A DNA stretch of 64,000 nt from assembly GCF_005281475.1 (NCBI RefSeq), contig NZ_CP040106.1:4616501-4680500 (forward strand), given 5' to 3'. The notes under the pieces were generated by a model that had not been told where the DNA came from, did no database searches, and worked only from the letters and a program-made list of their open reading frames with translations. A program made the position numbers and the translations under genes. Below are positions 38,786 to 48,214 of the stretch, piece by piece. Each line of letters starts with the position of its first letter. Positions within the stretch are counted from its first letter, which is position 1. The stretch comes from Echinicola rosea. GTDB lineage: Bacteria; Bacteroidota; Bacteroidia; Cytophagales; Cyclobacteriaceae.

Positions 38786-39673
38786 TTACTCAGAGGAGGC
38801 CCGATACCTGATCAGGTTATTTTCCAACATTTCCGCCAATTTTTCACCTCCTTCTTTGTTTAAGTGATCCTCATCCGAGAAGAGGTCATTCCTATTGGCA
38901 AACACTTCCTGAAAATCCAGTATTTTACAATCATTGGCCATCAGCACACTGTCTGCGCCGAAATTTGAAGTCTCCATCGCCGAAAGGTAGGCTGAAGTTA
39001 GTGGATACTTTACACCAATCACTTGCACATTGTTTTGCTTGCAGAGCATGATCATTTCCTCTAAGTTTTCCGCAAGTTTTTCAGATTGGGCCAGGTTACT
39101 GAAATGGAGATCCACCCTTTTCTTTCCCTTTTTGGACTTATCCCCTACCGCTTCCCACTCCTTCCTCACCAAATTATGCTTCAAAAATGATTTCAACCTT
39201 GCAAGGAAAATGTCCCTGTTCTTCGGACTGATCAAAGAAAAATACCGCTTGATGTACTTAAGATAAGCATATTCCCAAAAGCTACATTCAGAGTGTTCCA
39301 GTGGCACGTAGTTGATCGATGCCTCGATATTATTGAGCTTTTCTCGATAGTTTGAAAGTAGGTGATTATCGACCGAAACCAGCACGTAATCCAATTCCTT
39401 CTCCTTAAGGTAAAAGCATAGCTTATTTCGCATATCTTCGTACGAATCACTTCCCCAAGAGATGTTCATTATCCCCTTATCCTTTAGGTTTTGCTTCAGT
39501 GGAAGTCCATGGGAATCAGCCATGATAACCCCCCTCAGGTCTTGCCCCTTAATTTGCCTAATCATTTTGGTGTAGGGCGCGTAGTAAAGCCCATCCACCA
39601 CAAATGTCACCAATATATTGATCGCCAATATGCCCAGCAGAAAGGGCGATAACTTCTGAAAATACTTTCTCAT
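38786..39673 (-). CDS. SGNH-hydrolase-like membrane protein, MBOAT partner
   Basis: This 295-residue protein has one N-terminal membrane anchor (LLGILAINILVTFVVDGL, about residues 12-29) and an extracytoplasmic SGNH-like domain. The block I-type motif MADSHG is at residues 51-56 (Asp53-Ser54-His55), and the C-terminal catalytic pair Asp267/His270 is in FSDEDHLNKEG. Proteins of this shape (AlgJ/AlgX/DltD-like) receive an acyl group from an MBOAT membrane protein and place it on a polysaccharide. The MBOAT gene lies six bases upstream, so the pair is predicted to O-acetylate the EPS. Overall similarity to named families is low. Confidence 0.75.
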   Translation of the reverse strand: MRKYFQKLSPFLLGILAINILVTFVVDGLYYAPYTKMIRQIKGQDLRGVIMADSHGLPLKQNLKDKGIMNISWGSDSYEDMRNKLCFYLKEKELDYVLVSVDNHLLSNYREKLNNIEASINYVPLEHSECSFWEYAYLKYIKRYFSLISPKNRDIFLARLKSFLKHNLVRKEWEAVGDKSKKGKKRVDLHFSNLAQSEKLAENLEEMIMLCKQNNVQVIGVKYPLTSAYLSAMETSNFGADSVLMANDCKILDFQEVFANRNDLFSDEDHLNKEGGEKLAEMLENNLIRYRASSE

Positions 39674-39679
39674 GATTCT

Positions 39680-41122
39680 CTAGAATTGGAAGTAAATAAA
39701 TTCGATTTCGTCCGTATAATTTCCAGCAAAATAAATAAGCACAAAGACACTGTAATACATCCCATAGCGCAGTGGTCGTCGCCATTTGACCCCTAACGAC
39801 TGTATGGCAAAATCGCCTTTTTTGCCCAGCCATTCGATCGCCACAAACAAGGCTACCAAAGCCAAGATCCTCACCGGAAACACTTCTGGTTTTACCAAAA
39901 GGGAAGTCGAAAACATGTTGGCTATATAATCTACTGCCATGCTTACACTTTCCGCCCTGAAAAACACCCAAGCCAAGCATGTGACACCAAAGGTCAATAT
40001 CACCTGACTGGCTTCCTGCAAGGTGGGAAACAATTTGCCCTGGGCCACCTGATCCATATGGGTTCTGTTTTTTCCTGCCAACATCAAGGGCAGAAAATAA
40101 AGGGCATTCAAAGCACCCCAGATCACAAATGTCCAATTGGCACCATGCCAAAATCCGCTGACCAAAAAGATGATGAAGGTATTTCTGATTTTCATCCACA
40201 GCCCGCCCCGGCTTCCCCCAAGTGGGATGTAAAGGTAGTCCCTAAACCAAGTGGACAGTGAAATATGCCACCGACGCCAGAATTCGGCAATGTCCCTCGA
40301 AAAATATGGGAAAGCGAAATTTTTCATCAAATCAAAACCAAACAGCCGGGAAACACCAATGGCAATGTCCGAGTATCCAGAAAAATCCCCATAAATCTGA
40401 AAGGCAAAAAGCACCGCTCCCAAAACAAGGGTACTCGCTGAGTATTCTTCATAATTTTGGAAAATCACATTGACGTACTCCGCACAATTATCAGCAATGA
40501 CCACCTTCTTGAAAAAGCCCCATAAAATCTGTTTAGTGCCATCCGCAGCCAGTGAATACTCAAACCTTCTACGCTTATAAAATTGGGGAAGTAAATGCGT
40601 GGCCCGCTCTATTGGCCCTGCTACCAGCTGTGGAAAAAAACTCACAAAAGTAGCAAAACTCACAAAATCCTTGGCCGGTTCCAGTTTTCGCTTGAACACA
40701 TCTATCGAATAGCTGAGGGTCTGGAAGGTATAAAAACTGATCCCCACAGGAAGCACAATGCTGATGGCTCGCGGGTGGATGGATCGGCCAAAGAAACTGA
40801 ACATCTCCGTAAAGCTCTCCGCAAAGAAATTAAAGTACTTAAAGAACCCTAGGAACCCCAAATTCACGGCAATGCTACAGGCCAACAGCCACTTGCGACG
40901 GGTTTCATTTTCTGTCCTGCCCATTCCCTGACCGATCAGGTAATCCAACACCGTACTGAATAGGATCAGTGTCAAAAATCGCCAATCCCACCAGCCATAA
41001 AACACATAGCTGGCAACCAATAAGAGGGTATTCTGTTGCTTTATGCTTTTTTGAAAAACAAACCAGTAACAAAAAAACACCAGCGGTAAAAAGACTGCAA
41101 AGTCAAGTGAATTAAACAGCAT
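39680..41122 (-). CDS. MBOAT-family membrane O-acyltransferase (AlgI/DltB-like)
   Basis: This 480-residue membrane protein has about ten spans and moves an acyl group, usually acetyl, across the membrane for polymer decoration. Family hallmarks are IYGDFSGYSDIAIGVSRLFGFDLMKNFAFPYFSRDIAEFWRRWHISLSTWFRDYLYIPLGGSRGG (residues about 243-307) and FLVSGFWHGANWTFVIWG (about 319-336). The two conserved histidines are His286 and His326. Its partner is the SGNH protein encoded next. The arrangement matches the acylation module of alginate-like loci. Confidence 0.94.
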   Translation of the reverse strand: MLFNSLDFAVFLPLVFFCYWFVFQKSIKQQNTLLLVASYVFYGWWDWRFLTLILFSTVLDYLIGQGMGRTENETRRKWLLACSIAVNLGFLGFFKYFNFFAESFTEMFSFFGRSIHPRAISIVLPVGISFYTFQTLSYSIDVFKRKLEPAKDFVSFATFVSFFPQLVAGPIERATHLLPQFYKRRRFEYSLAADGTKQILWGFFKKVVIADNCAEYVNVIFQNYEEYSASTLVLGAVLFAFQIYGDFSGYSDIAIGVSRLFGFDLMKNFAFPYFSRDIAEFWRRWHISLSTWFRDYLYIPLGGSRGGLWMKIRNTFIIFLVSGFWHGANWTFVIWGALNALYFLPLMLAGKNRTHMDQVAQGKLFPTLQEASQVILTFGVTCLAWVFFRAESVSMAVDYIANMFSTSLLVKPEVFPVRILALVALFVAIEWLGKKGDFAIQSLGVKWRRPLRYGMYYSVFVLIYFAGNYTDEIEFIYFQF

Positions 41123-41235
41123 TTCCTTTAACGTTTATGGTTAGTTGGTTTCGTGATGGTCCTTGGGGACAAAGGATGTTTTTACGCAAATCCTGAATGC
41201 CATTGGTAAATGCATACATCAGCCTATGAAACGGC

Positions 41236-42006
41236 TTAGGTTTTAAGTTTCTTGAGAGGAGGCTTCCTAAGGTCACTGGCAGCGAGTCTAAAAATATACC
41301 AAGGCTCGATCAAGTAACGAAACCAAAATCTATTGGGATCTTCCTGTAACCTGTAAAGCCATTCCAGCCCCGTTCTGCCCATCCATCTTGGCGGTGTGCT
41401 TACGGTGCCGGCCACGTATTCTATGGCGGCTCCACAAGTCATGATTACCGGGGCATGCAGTTGATCTTTATTGCCAAGGATCCAGTGCTCCTGTCGCGGC
41501 ATTCCCATACCCACGATTAAAATATCCGGCTCATACGTATTGATCATCTTCACCACATCATGGTTTTCCTTGCTTTCCACTTGGCTGTCAAAATACCCGT
41601 GGCGGTAGTTTATTTCCAATCCCTTAAACTTGTCTCTCAATAGCTTCACGCCCTTGGAAACACTGACTTCATCGGCACCCAAGTAAAAGACTTTTAGCTT
41701 TTCATCCCTCATCCGGCCCATCAATGGATCCATGAGGTCCACCCAGGTCAGCCTGTTGTCTTTTGACAGAGGATAGCCCAGTGCCCTTCCCAGCCATACC
41801 AGAGGCATACCATCGATTCTCTTTTTCGCTATTGCATAAAGGCTCTTTAGCGATTCTGAATTGCTCTTGTGATAAGTGTAGATCCCGTGAAGATTTTGGC
41901 TAAGGATGATATTCCTTTCTTTTGATCGTGCAGACTGCACCATAAAATCGAGCAGTGAAGACAAGTTAAAATCATCCACTTCTGTTCCGAGTAGTTGGTA
42001 GGCCAT
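41236..42006 (-). CDS. WecG/TagA/CpsF-family glycosyltransferase (GT26)
   Basis: This 256-residue cytoplasmic or membrane-associated enzyme adds a sugar to a lipid-linked intermediate. Family signatures are RIDGMPLVWLGRALGYPLSKDNRLTWVDLM, KVFYLGADEVSVSKGVKLL, PDILIVGMGMPRQEHWILGNKDQL and VIMTCGAAIEYVAGTVSTPPRWMGRTGLEWLYRLQEDP. Relatives use UDP-ManNAcA, UDP-ManNAc or UDP-GlcA-type donors. The donor here is not known, although UDP-glucuronate made in this locus is a candidate. It lies one base downstream of the GT4 gene stop. Confidence 0.93.
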   Translation of the reverse strand: MAYQLLGTEVDDFNLSSLLDFMVQSARSKERNIILSQNLHGIYTYHKSNSESLKSLYAIAKKRIDGMPLVWLGRALGYPLSKDNRLTWVDLMDPLMGRMRDEKLKVFYLGADEVSVSKGVKLLRDKFKGLEINYRHGYFDSQVESKENHDVVKMINTYEPDILIVGMGMPRQEHWILGNKDQLHAPVIMTCGAAIEYVAGTVSTPPRWMGRTGLEWLYRLQEDPNRFWFRYLIEPWYIFRLAASDLRKPPLKKLKT

Positions 42007-42007
42007 A

Positions 42008-43174
42008 TCAGTTTAGCGTTTTCGTTTTTTTCAAAATGTATTCGATCCTGGATTTCCAGCTGTGTGATTCCACTACGGGCGTTCTGATTTCGTCCGGCTT
42101 AAATTGCCCTGACTGATAGCGTTTGTAGGCATCTCTTATTTTCTGGACCAAGTCATTGACATCACCGGATTTGAAGCAAAAACCGTTTACGCCATCTTGG
42201 ATCATATTGGAAGCATCTTGAAACCTGGCGGCCAATACTGGTTTTCCCATGGAGAGGTATTCGTAAATCTTTAAAGGGGAATGGTACATTTTACCAGACT
42301 TAGTCGCTACTTGACCCGAATAACAGACATCAAACCCACCGATATAACCTGGAATCTGGTCCCAAGGCTTTCTGCCCACAAATTTGATGGTGTCCCCTAA
42401 GCCTGCATTGGCACAATCAGTTTCCCAATCATGCTTTTTCAAGCCATCCCCCACAACAGTCACCTTTAAGGGGATTTCATCTTTCAGCACATCGACCGCC
42501 CGGATCAGCACATCTACACCACACCAAGCGATCACCGAGCCGACAAATCCTATGGTAAATCCCTCGTGTTCCCGGATAGGCGTGACACTTTCAGGGTCAA
42601 AACGATCCGTATCCACACCATTAGGCACCACCAAAATCTTAGCGGGATCAATGTCAAAATGATCCAGCACCATCGCCTTGAGCTCATCGGTAACACAGAT
42701 CAGGTAGTCACAGGAATGGTAAGCCTGTGCCTCCATCTTTTTGCAGATTCCTGACAGGATGATGCTTTTCCGGTCATTCTTGGCTTCTTCATACAGCACA
42801 CTATTGGTTTCCAAAATCCAAGGGACCCCATTCTTTCTAAATTTCATCCCCATCAATTGGAAGGCCCCCAGACGTTCGTAAACACAGTCCACTTCAGCGT
42901 GTTTTTTAAAGGAAAGACGGTTATTATACATACCGTAGGTGATCCTGATAAGGTCGGCGGCCAACCGTTTAAAAACACTTTTGGAAAGGCTCTTCTGAAA
43001 ATCAGTCTTATGGCCACTTTTCATGATGCGGTTTCCCACGATAAACTCCGCCACTTCCCAGTTCATGGATTTAAAACCGTTGATCACACCAAGAATGTGG
43101 GCCCTGGCTCCACCTGCATCGGCTTTCAACTGTGTGGAAACCCGCGGAGCTCCTGACAAGTAAAGTAATTTCAT
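42008..43174 (-). CDS. GT4-family glycosyltransferase
   Basis: This 388-residue retaining glycosyltransferase has a GT-B fold. The C-terminal Rossmann domain (about residues 190-380) shows VVPNGVDTDRFDP, IGFVGSVIAWCGVDVLI, VVGDGLKKHDWE, and the donor-site stretch SPLKIYEYLSMGKPVLA, which holds the E-x7-E-like glutamate. It transfers a sugar from an activated donor onto the growing EPS repeat unit. The donor and linkage cannot be read from sequence. It is followed by the GT26 gene. Confidence 0.9.
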   Translation of the reverse strand: MKLLYLSGAPRVSTQLKADAGGARAHILGVINGFKSMNWEVAEFIVGNRIMKSGHKTDFQKSLSKSVFKRLAADLIRITYGMYNNRLSFKKHAEVDCVYERLGAFQLMGMKFRKNGVPWILETNSVLYEEAKNDRKSIILSGICKKMEAQAYHSCDYLICVTDELKAMVLDHFDIDPAKILVVPNGVDTDRFDPESVTPIREHEGFTIGFVGSVIAWCGVDVLIRAVDVLKDEIPLKVTVVGDGLKKHDWETDCANAGLGDTIKFVGRKPWDQIPGYIGGFDVCYSGQVATKSGKMYHSPLKIYEYLSMGKPVLAARFQDASNMIQDGVNGFCFKSGDVNDLVQKIRDAYKRYQSGQFKPDEIRTPVVESHSWKSRIEYILKKTKTLN

Positions 43175-43234
43175 GTATTCGTTCGTTGGTTAGCGTTAAG
43201 GTTGCTTTTTCGGTCTTGTTGTTCAGTGGGCATT

Positions 43235-44362
43235 TCAGTTTTTGAGCACCTGTGCCATGCTGTCCAGAGTCAGGGTGTGGTATTGCTGTTCGACCTGCTG
43301 CATTTGCTCCAAGATCTGCTCACGTCGCTCCAGTAAATGGAGTACTTTTTCCAACAACGCCCCATTGGTTTCACTAGCTTCCAATAGCAGCTCTTGCAGC
43401 CCCGCATCTTGGTAAATACCCTTGATCTTAAGGTGCTTGTCAATGTCAGAAAGTACCAGCGGCAACACCTCGTATTTAGCTGCCAGCAGGGCACCGTGTA
43501 GTCTGTTGGTAATGATGGCCACGCCATTTTGATACGCTTTCCCAGCCGATTCCAAAGTGATCTGCTCCTCCTCAAAACTCACTTCGTAGCCCTTCTCGGA
43601 AAGTATTTCATAGAGTTCTTTGCAAAAACCATAATCCCCCAACACCTGATAAGTAATCTTCAGCTTATAGCGCTCTTTTACATGGTCAATGATATACACC
43701 AGTCGATCGACCAAAGCGTTTTTGTAACGCTGTCCATCATCGTCCTTGTAAATGGCGTCGCGGAAACTAAAAATGATCTCTTCCTTGCGGGCTTGCGACA
43801 GATTTACCCCATTGGCATGATAAGTCCAGGCCAGATCGGGAAAAAAACGTGCCTTGGAAATTCCTATCGCATGGGCAAGATCCAGCGAAATGGAGTCCCT
43901 CACCCAATAGTGATGGGTAAACCAAGCTCTAATCCGTTCACTGACCGCCTGCTTCTTGCCAATAGGCCCCATTGAGAACCCCATCCTGACCACCTTCACC
44001 CTCAGGAGTCTTAAGACAATCAAGAATGCCGAGTACGCTAAGTTCTTTTTGATTTTCTTAGTGGAATTACCAAAAATATGCCCTGGAGGGCCTGCTACCA
44101 TAATCACCTGTTGGTCTTTCTTGAAAAGGCTCTTCCACGCCTTATCGAAAAGCTGCCTGTAAAAGCTCCCCTTGCCAACAGTACTTTTCTCCTGACTCGC
44201 CAAGACCAGGGCGTCCTTATAAAAAGCCGGTAACTTTTCGTCATTGATCACTACCGCTCCGTATGTCCTGAACAATTCGATGAGTGATTTATTGATGAGC
44301 ACATCCCCTGTGTTTTCAAATTGGGTATTGCCCTGAAAATAAGTAGTGACTTTCTTTTCCAT
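43235..44362 (-). CDS. Polysaccharide pyruvyl transferase-family protein, copy 1
   Basis: This 375-residue member of the PS_pyruv_trans family adds pyruvate ketals to sugars of a polysaccharide. Conserved segments are FQGNTQFENTGDVLINKSLIELFR at the N-terminus, MVAGPPGHIFGN, and the C-terminal GVAIITNRLHGALLAAKYEVLPLVLSDIDKH with the active-site His. Its 3' neighbour is the GT4 gene, 60 bases on, and the polymerase gene lies eight bases upstream. A second, more divergent family member is at 48214-49125, so two pyruvylation steps or other activities are possible. Confidence 0.88.
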   Translation of the reverse strand: MEKKVTTYFQGNTQFENTGDVLINKSLIELFRTYGAVVINDEKLPAFYKDALVLASQEKSTVGKGSFYRQLFDKAWKSLFKKDQQVIMVAGPPGHIFGNSTKKIKKNLAYSAFLIVLRLLRVKVVRMGFSMGPIGKKQAVSERIRAWFTHHYWVRDSISLDLAHAIGISKARFFPDLAWTYHANGVNLSQARKEEIIFSFRDAIYKDDDGQRYKNALVDRLVYIIDHVKERYKLKITYQVLGDYGFCKELYEILSEKGYEVSFEEEQITLESAGKAYQNGVAIITNRLHGALLAAKYEVLPLVLSDIDKHLKIKGIYQDAGLQELLLEASETNGALLEKVLHLLERREQILEQMQQVEQQYHTLTLDSMAQVLKN

Positions 44363-44370
44363 GCTATTGA

Positions 44371-45792
44371 TTAATTGACAAGTTGCTGCGTAAAATCCAG
44401 TGGTTGTGGCCTGTAATGGTGTGCCGTCCGATGGTTGTAGACTTTAAAAACATGCACCTGACCGATCAAAAAAGTCAAGGTGATCATTTCCCTCTTGAGG
44501 GGAGCCCAACCAAAAAATCCGTAAATGAATATTGAAATAAGAATGCCAATAGTGGCCAAACTAAATATATTCACCACAATGTTCCTTGTCTTTAAGGACT
44601 TGGTATGGCTGCTCATTTTGCTTCCAAAAAAACTCAACCACAGCACCATTCCAACCAGTCCTGTTTCCGCGAGCACGATCAGGTGGATATTGTGAATCGG
44701 ATTGGTGGTGATGAACTCCACCACTGCCAGGTCTTGGGTAACCCGGATAAAATGTCCCATATAATAAACATGGGCGTTAATGCCCACGCCCAGTAATTTG
44801 GCCCTGTTCCAAATATCATAGCCCATAAACCAAGACGAAAAGCGGACCTCTATTTGGTTTTCGAAATCACTTGCCAGAAACAGTTCACTCAATGGGCTGA
44901 GGTAAAGTATGCCCAAAAACAAAACAAACCCCACAGATGCCAAAACGATGTTTTTGAACGAAAAGAAACTCTTTTTGGAATAAAAGGAAATAAGCACAAT
45001 TCCAATAATAATGGCACTGGTCACGTAAGTCGTCCTGGAAAACGTGAGCACGATAATAAACACGTTGGCAAAAAAACAATAAAAGGACAGCTGCTTTTTG
45101 AAACCATTCAGATAGGAGGACAAGAAGAAAATTGTCGTGATCAAACAAAACAAGGCCAATGTACCCGGGTGACCAAATATCCCTACCGCAGAGGTATATC
45201 CTTCACGCTTCAGCGCGTAGTCGATCATGTCTTCACCTTTAAAAAAAGTCAGGGCAGCTTCTATCCCCAGCAACGGATACATGATGACCAACATTGTCTG
45301 CAAAACCGTAATCACCATCAGTCCATCAAAAATGCCCTTCAGCACTTCGCCTTGAGTAAAATTGCCTTTGATGTAATTCACCGATAGAAATAACTGCCCT
45401 GCATAACAAAGAAAGACCAAAACGGATTTGGGGTAAGGATTCATGGGATTAAAAAATGACAAGATGCTCATCACCAAAACGACCATTTCCCACTTATAAT
45501 CCCTTAGCTTAAGGACCGCAAAACGCTGGTAACCCAAGAAAAAGCCTATGGGAATCACAAAGGTGGAAAGTGAAATCCAGAGAGAATTCCCAAAAACGCC
45601 CAGTCGATCGACCATTGTCCCTTCATAATTGGTCGTGGTCAAGAAGGAATGGAAGGAAGTCCCAAAATCAAAGGCCAACATCAGCACAAAAAAGCTGATC
45701 AGCATGTGATTGGATCTTTTTCCTTGCCAATTCAAGTAACCCCATTTTCCTAAGGAATAAACAAGGGTAAATAATAAAACAACTTTATTCAT
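44371..45792 (-). CDS. Wzy/O-antigen-ligase-family polysaccharide polymerase
   Basis: This 473-residue membrane protein has about 11-12 spans. A large periplasmic loop contains the family motif FITTNPIHNIHLIVLAETGLVGMVLWLSFFGS at about residues 355-390. Its likely role is to polymerise lipid-linked repeat units, Wzy-type, in the periplasm. Sequence conservation is low, so a ligase role cannot be excluded. It is surrounded by GT4 and pyruvyltransferase genes and a flippase, consistent with a Wzx/Wzy pathway. Confidence 0.85.
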   Translation of the reverse strand: MNKVVLLFTLVYSLGKWGYLNWQGKRSNHMLISFFVLMLAFDFGTSFHSFLTTTNYEGTMVDRLGVFGNSLWISLSTFVIPIGFFLGYQRFAVLKLRDYKWEMVVLVMSILSFFNPMNPYPKSVLVFLCYAGQLFLSVNYIKGNFTQGEVLKGIFDGLMVITVLQTMLVIMYPLLGIEAALTFFKGEDMIDYALKREGYTSAVGIFGHPGTLALFCLITTIFFLSSYLNGFKKQLSFYCFFANVFIIVLTFSRTTYVTSAIIIGIVLISFYSKKSFFSFKNIVLASVGFVLFLGILYLSPLSELFLASDFENQIEVRFSSWFMGYDIWNRAKLLGVGINAHVYYMGHFIRVTQDLAVVEFITTNPIHNIHLIVLAETGLVGMVLWLSFFGSKMSSHTKSLKTRNIVVNIFSLATIGILISIFIYGFFGWAPLKREMITLTFLIGQVHVFKVYNHRTAHHYRPQPLDFTQQLVN

Positions 45793-45810
45793 CCAGAGAG
45801 TGCTGCTTTC

Positions 45811-47061
45811 TTAGGTGAGTTGACAATGTCCAGCTGATACGGTTAATTCAGAAAGTGACTTGGCAAATGCGGTGTAATTTTTTTCCGCATTGAAGTTTTC
45901 ATTGTAAAACTCCCGGACTTGGTCAGCAGAGAAACTTTTTTCCAACACCTCTCCGAAAGCCGCTACCACTTCTTCCAAACTCGGATTGGGCGGCAATAAC
46001 TTGCCTGTTTCCGTACCTACGATCTCGCCAGTCCCTCCTACTTTGGTGGCCACTATGGGGATGCCAAAGGAAATGGCTTCCATGATGGAAACTGGTATTC
46101 CCTCTGTGGAACTGAGGTTGGTAAACAAGTCCACAGGATGACTGGCATAGTAATCATAAATCGCTTCATTCTTCACATACCCCTTGAGGATTACGGTCAA
46201 ATTTTCAGGAACATCACTTTTTTCCCTAAGATCCTTCCATCCATCTCCATCGCCAAAATGAACCCATTTCACCTTTTGTCCAGGATATTTTTGGGCAAAT
46301 CGGATCACTGCCATTCTTATGAAATCTACTCTTTTCATCGGAGCCACCCTTGATACCGAGACAATCACCGATGTACCCTCCTTGGATTTTTTTGCCACCT
46401 GCTGCTTATCATACACGCCCAATTTGGCCACTTCAATAGCAGGATTGATTCCATAATTGGTCTCGAGAAAATGCTTTCCATCTTCTGAAATGGAATACAG
46501 TGCTTGCAGCTTCTCCAAGCAATACTTTCTATATGGCCAGAAAGAACGCACATTTGGCCCAGCTTCATAAATATCAAATCGATGGGCCCTGCTGATCACT
46601 GAAGATCGAATTTTCCCTTCTTCCCTCAAGCGTAAAAAAGCATAGGTGGCCTCATTGAACCAATAGGTATATACCACATTGGTATCCTGTGATAATTTGG
46701 TATGGTCTCCAAAAAAACGAGCATAGGCACGTCCATTTGATATAAATTTCAACAGCATTCCCAGGTCCTTCAATCCCTTTAGCTTGGAGCGGTGTGCCCA
46801 AACAGCCTTTATAAAATCGCTGGAAAACATGGCCTTTGCAGCCCTGGAAATTTTCCTTTGATAAACGGCAGAGAAAGAACAGTCCACTTCCACATTTTCA
46901 GGCACCTTTCTGCAGTAACTCCCCATCTCATAAGGATAGATCGTCACCTTATCGTATGACTGTGCGACAAGCTTGATTTCACTTTCCAAAAATGCCTCCG
47001 TTTTGTAAAAAGGAAACCGCTTCGTGATCAATATCAATTCGGTTGGCTGGTTTGCTTTCAT
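45811..47061 (-). CDS. GT4-family glycosyltransferase
   Basis: This 416-residue GT-B glycosyltransferase is probably cytoplasmic at the membrane. The C-terminal GT4 domain (about 230-400) contains VIVSVSRVAPMKRVDFIRMAV, HFGDGDGWKDL, LTVILKGYVKNEAIYDYY and the donor-binding motif LFTNLSSTEGIPVSIMEAISFGIPIVATKVGGTGEIV. It adds one sugar of the EPS repeat unit. The donor is not predicted. It starts one base after the next GT4 gene's stop at 47063. Confidence 0.9.
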   Translation of the reverse strand: MKANQPTELILITKRFPFYKTEAFLESEIKLVAQSYDKVTIYPYEMGSYCRKVPENVEVDCSFSAVYQRKISRAAKAMFSSDFIKAVWAHRSKLKGLKDLGMLLKFISNGRAYARFFGDHTKLSQDTNVVYTYWFNEATYAFLRLREEGKIRSSVISRAHRFDIYEAGPNVRSFWPYRKYCLEKLQALYSISEDGKHFLETNYGINPAIEVAKLGVYDKQQVAKKSKEGTSVIVSVSRVAPMKRVDFIRMAVIRFAQKYPGQKVKWVHFGDGDGWKDLREKSDVPENLTVILKGYVKNEAIYDYYASHPVDLFTNLSSTEGIPVSIMEAISFGIPIVATKVGGTGEIVGTETGKLLPPNPSLEEVVAAFGEVLEKSFSADQVREFYNENFNAEKNYTAFAKSLSELTVSAGHCQLT

Positions 47062-47062
47062 G

Positions 47063-48214
47063 TCAAATTGCCTGATATAGTTTTACGAGTTTTGCCGTAT
47101 TATACAATGCTGTGATCTCCTTTCTCTCCTGAAAGGCCAAACCGTTGGCTGGATCATCAAGAAATGACTTCAGTGCCGTGGTCAGCCCATCCTTCCTGGA
47201 GCGATCGTATATCAATCCACTTTCTTGGAAAACCGCTTCGGGAAGTCCCCCGACATTCGAAACAATGACTTTTTTCTCTAATCCAAACGAGGTCATTACT
47301 ACCCCGCTTTGGGTGGCATCTTTGTAAGGACATACCACTGCCCTGCAATGCCGTACCAACGTGGCGACTTCTTCATTTTCCAAAAATCGATTAATGATCA
47401 TAACCTGCTCATTGGTTATCAATTCATCCGGAACGGTGAAGTTTGCCTTCCACTTTCCTGCGATGACCAATTTTAGGTCTGGATACATCTTGGAAATCTC
47501 CCTAAAACTCCGCAACAGATCTTCCACTCCTTTGTACTGAGAGACCCTTCCAACAAACAGCAGGTAGTTTTCAGGAACCTGAAGGGCCGCATCAGCACTT
47601 TGATATTTTGCATAAAAGGTATAAGGCACCAACGAAAGGTTATGAACAGTTTTTTGTTTTCCGTAAATGGATTGAAAGGTATTTTTGGAATGTTCAGAAA
47701 ACGTGAGAAAGAACGCTGCTCTTGGATACATCAATGTCCTGATCAGCTTTCTCCTCCAATCCTGCTCTCCTGAATGCGGCTTGGGATCATGGACATCGAT
47801 CACCCATTTCCCACGCTTCACAAAGAGTGGCAGGGCAAACAACTCAATGGAAATATCATCAAAGTGAACCACATCTGGACCGATGGAATTGATCAGTTTG
47901 CCCAACTGTCTATTCCTTTTGATCCCTTCCAGTCCCACGCGTTTTTTCGGAAAAAACATAAAATCAACAGACGCACAACCGGATATATAGGATTCAAAAA
48001 AAACGGCATCCTTTAATGCCCCCTTGACTTCCTTGAATGAATAGGCATCTTTGCTTTTTTTACAGGGTGCTTCCTTTAGACTGAATATTGTAGAGGATAG
48101 TTTTCCTTCAGAAGTAAGCACAAAGACGTGTAGGGATACCCGCTTGCTCAATTCCCTGATATACTCAATGGAAAAATCCAGGAACCATGGATATGTAATG
48201 TATGCAACCTTCAT
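47063..48214 (-). CDS. GT4-family glycosyltransferase
   Basis: This 383-residue glycosyltransferase has GT4 donor-site features: YLLFVGRVSQYKGVEDLLRSF, LVIAGKW, VATLVRHCRAVVCPYKDATQSGVVMTSFGLEKKVIVSNVGGLPEAV. ATG 48214 is the start, because the codon one step upstream in the same frame is TTG. It overlaps the upstream pyruvyltransferase stop by one base (TGATG), indicating coupling. Its donor and acceptor are unknown. Confidence 0.88.
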   Translation of the reverse strand: MKVAYITYPWFLDFSIEYIRELSKRVSLHVFVLTSEGKLSSTIFSLKEAPCKKSKDAYSFKEVKGALKDAVFFESYISGCASVDFMFFPKKRVGLEGIKRNRQLGKLINSIGPDVVHFDDISIELFALPLFVKRGKWVIDVHDPKPHSGEQDWRRKLIRTLMYPRAAFFLTFSEHSKNTFQSIYGKQKTVHNLSLVPYTFYAKYQSADAALQVPENYLLFVGRVSQYKGVEDLLRSFREISKMYPDLKLVIAGKWKANFTVPDELITNEQVMIINRFLENEEVATLVRHCRAVVCPYKDATQSGVVMTSFGLEKKVIVSNVGGLPEAVFQESGLIYDRSRKDGLTTALKSFLDDPANGLAFQERKEITALYNTAKLVKLYQAI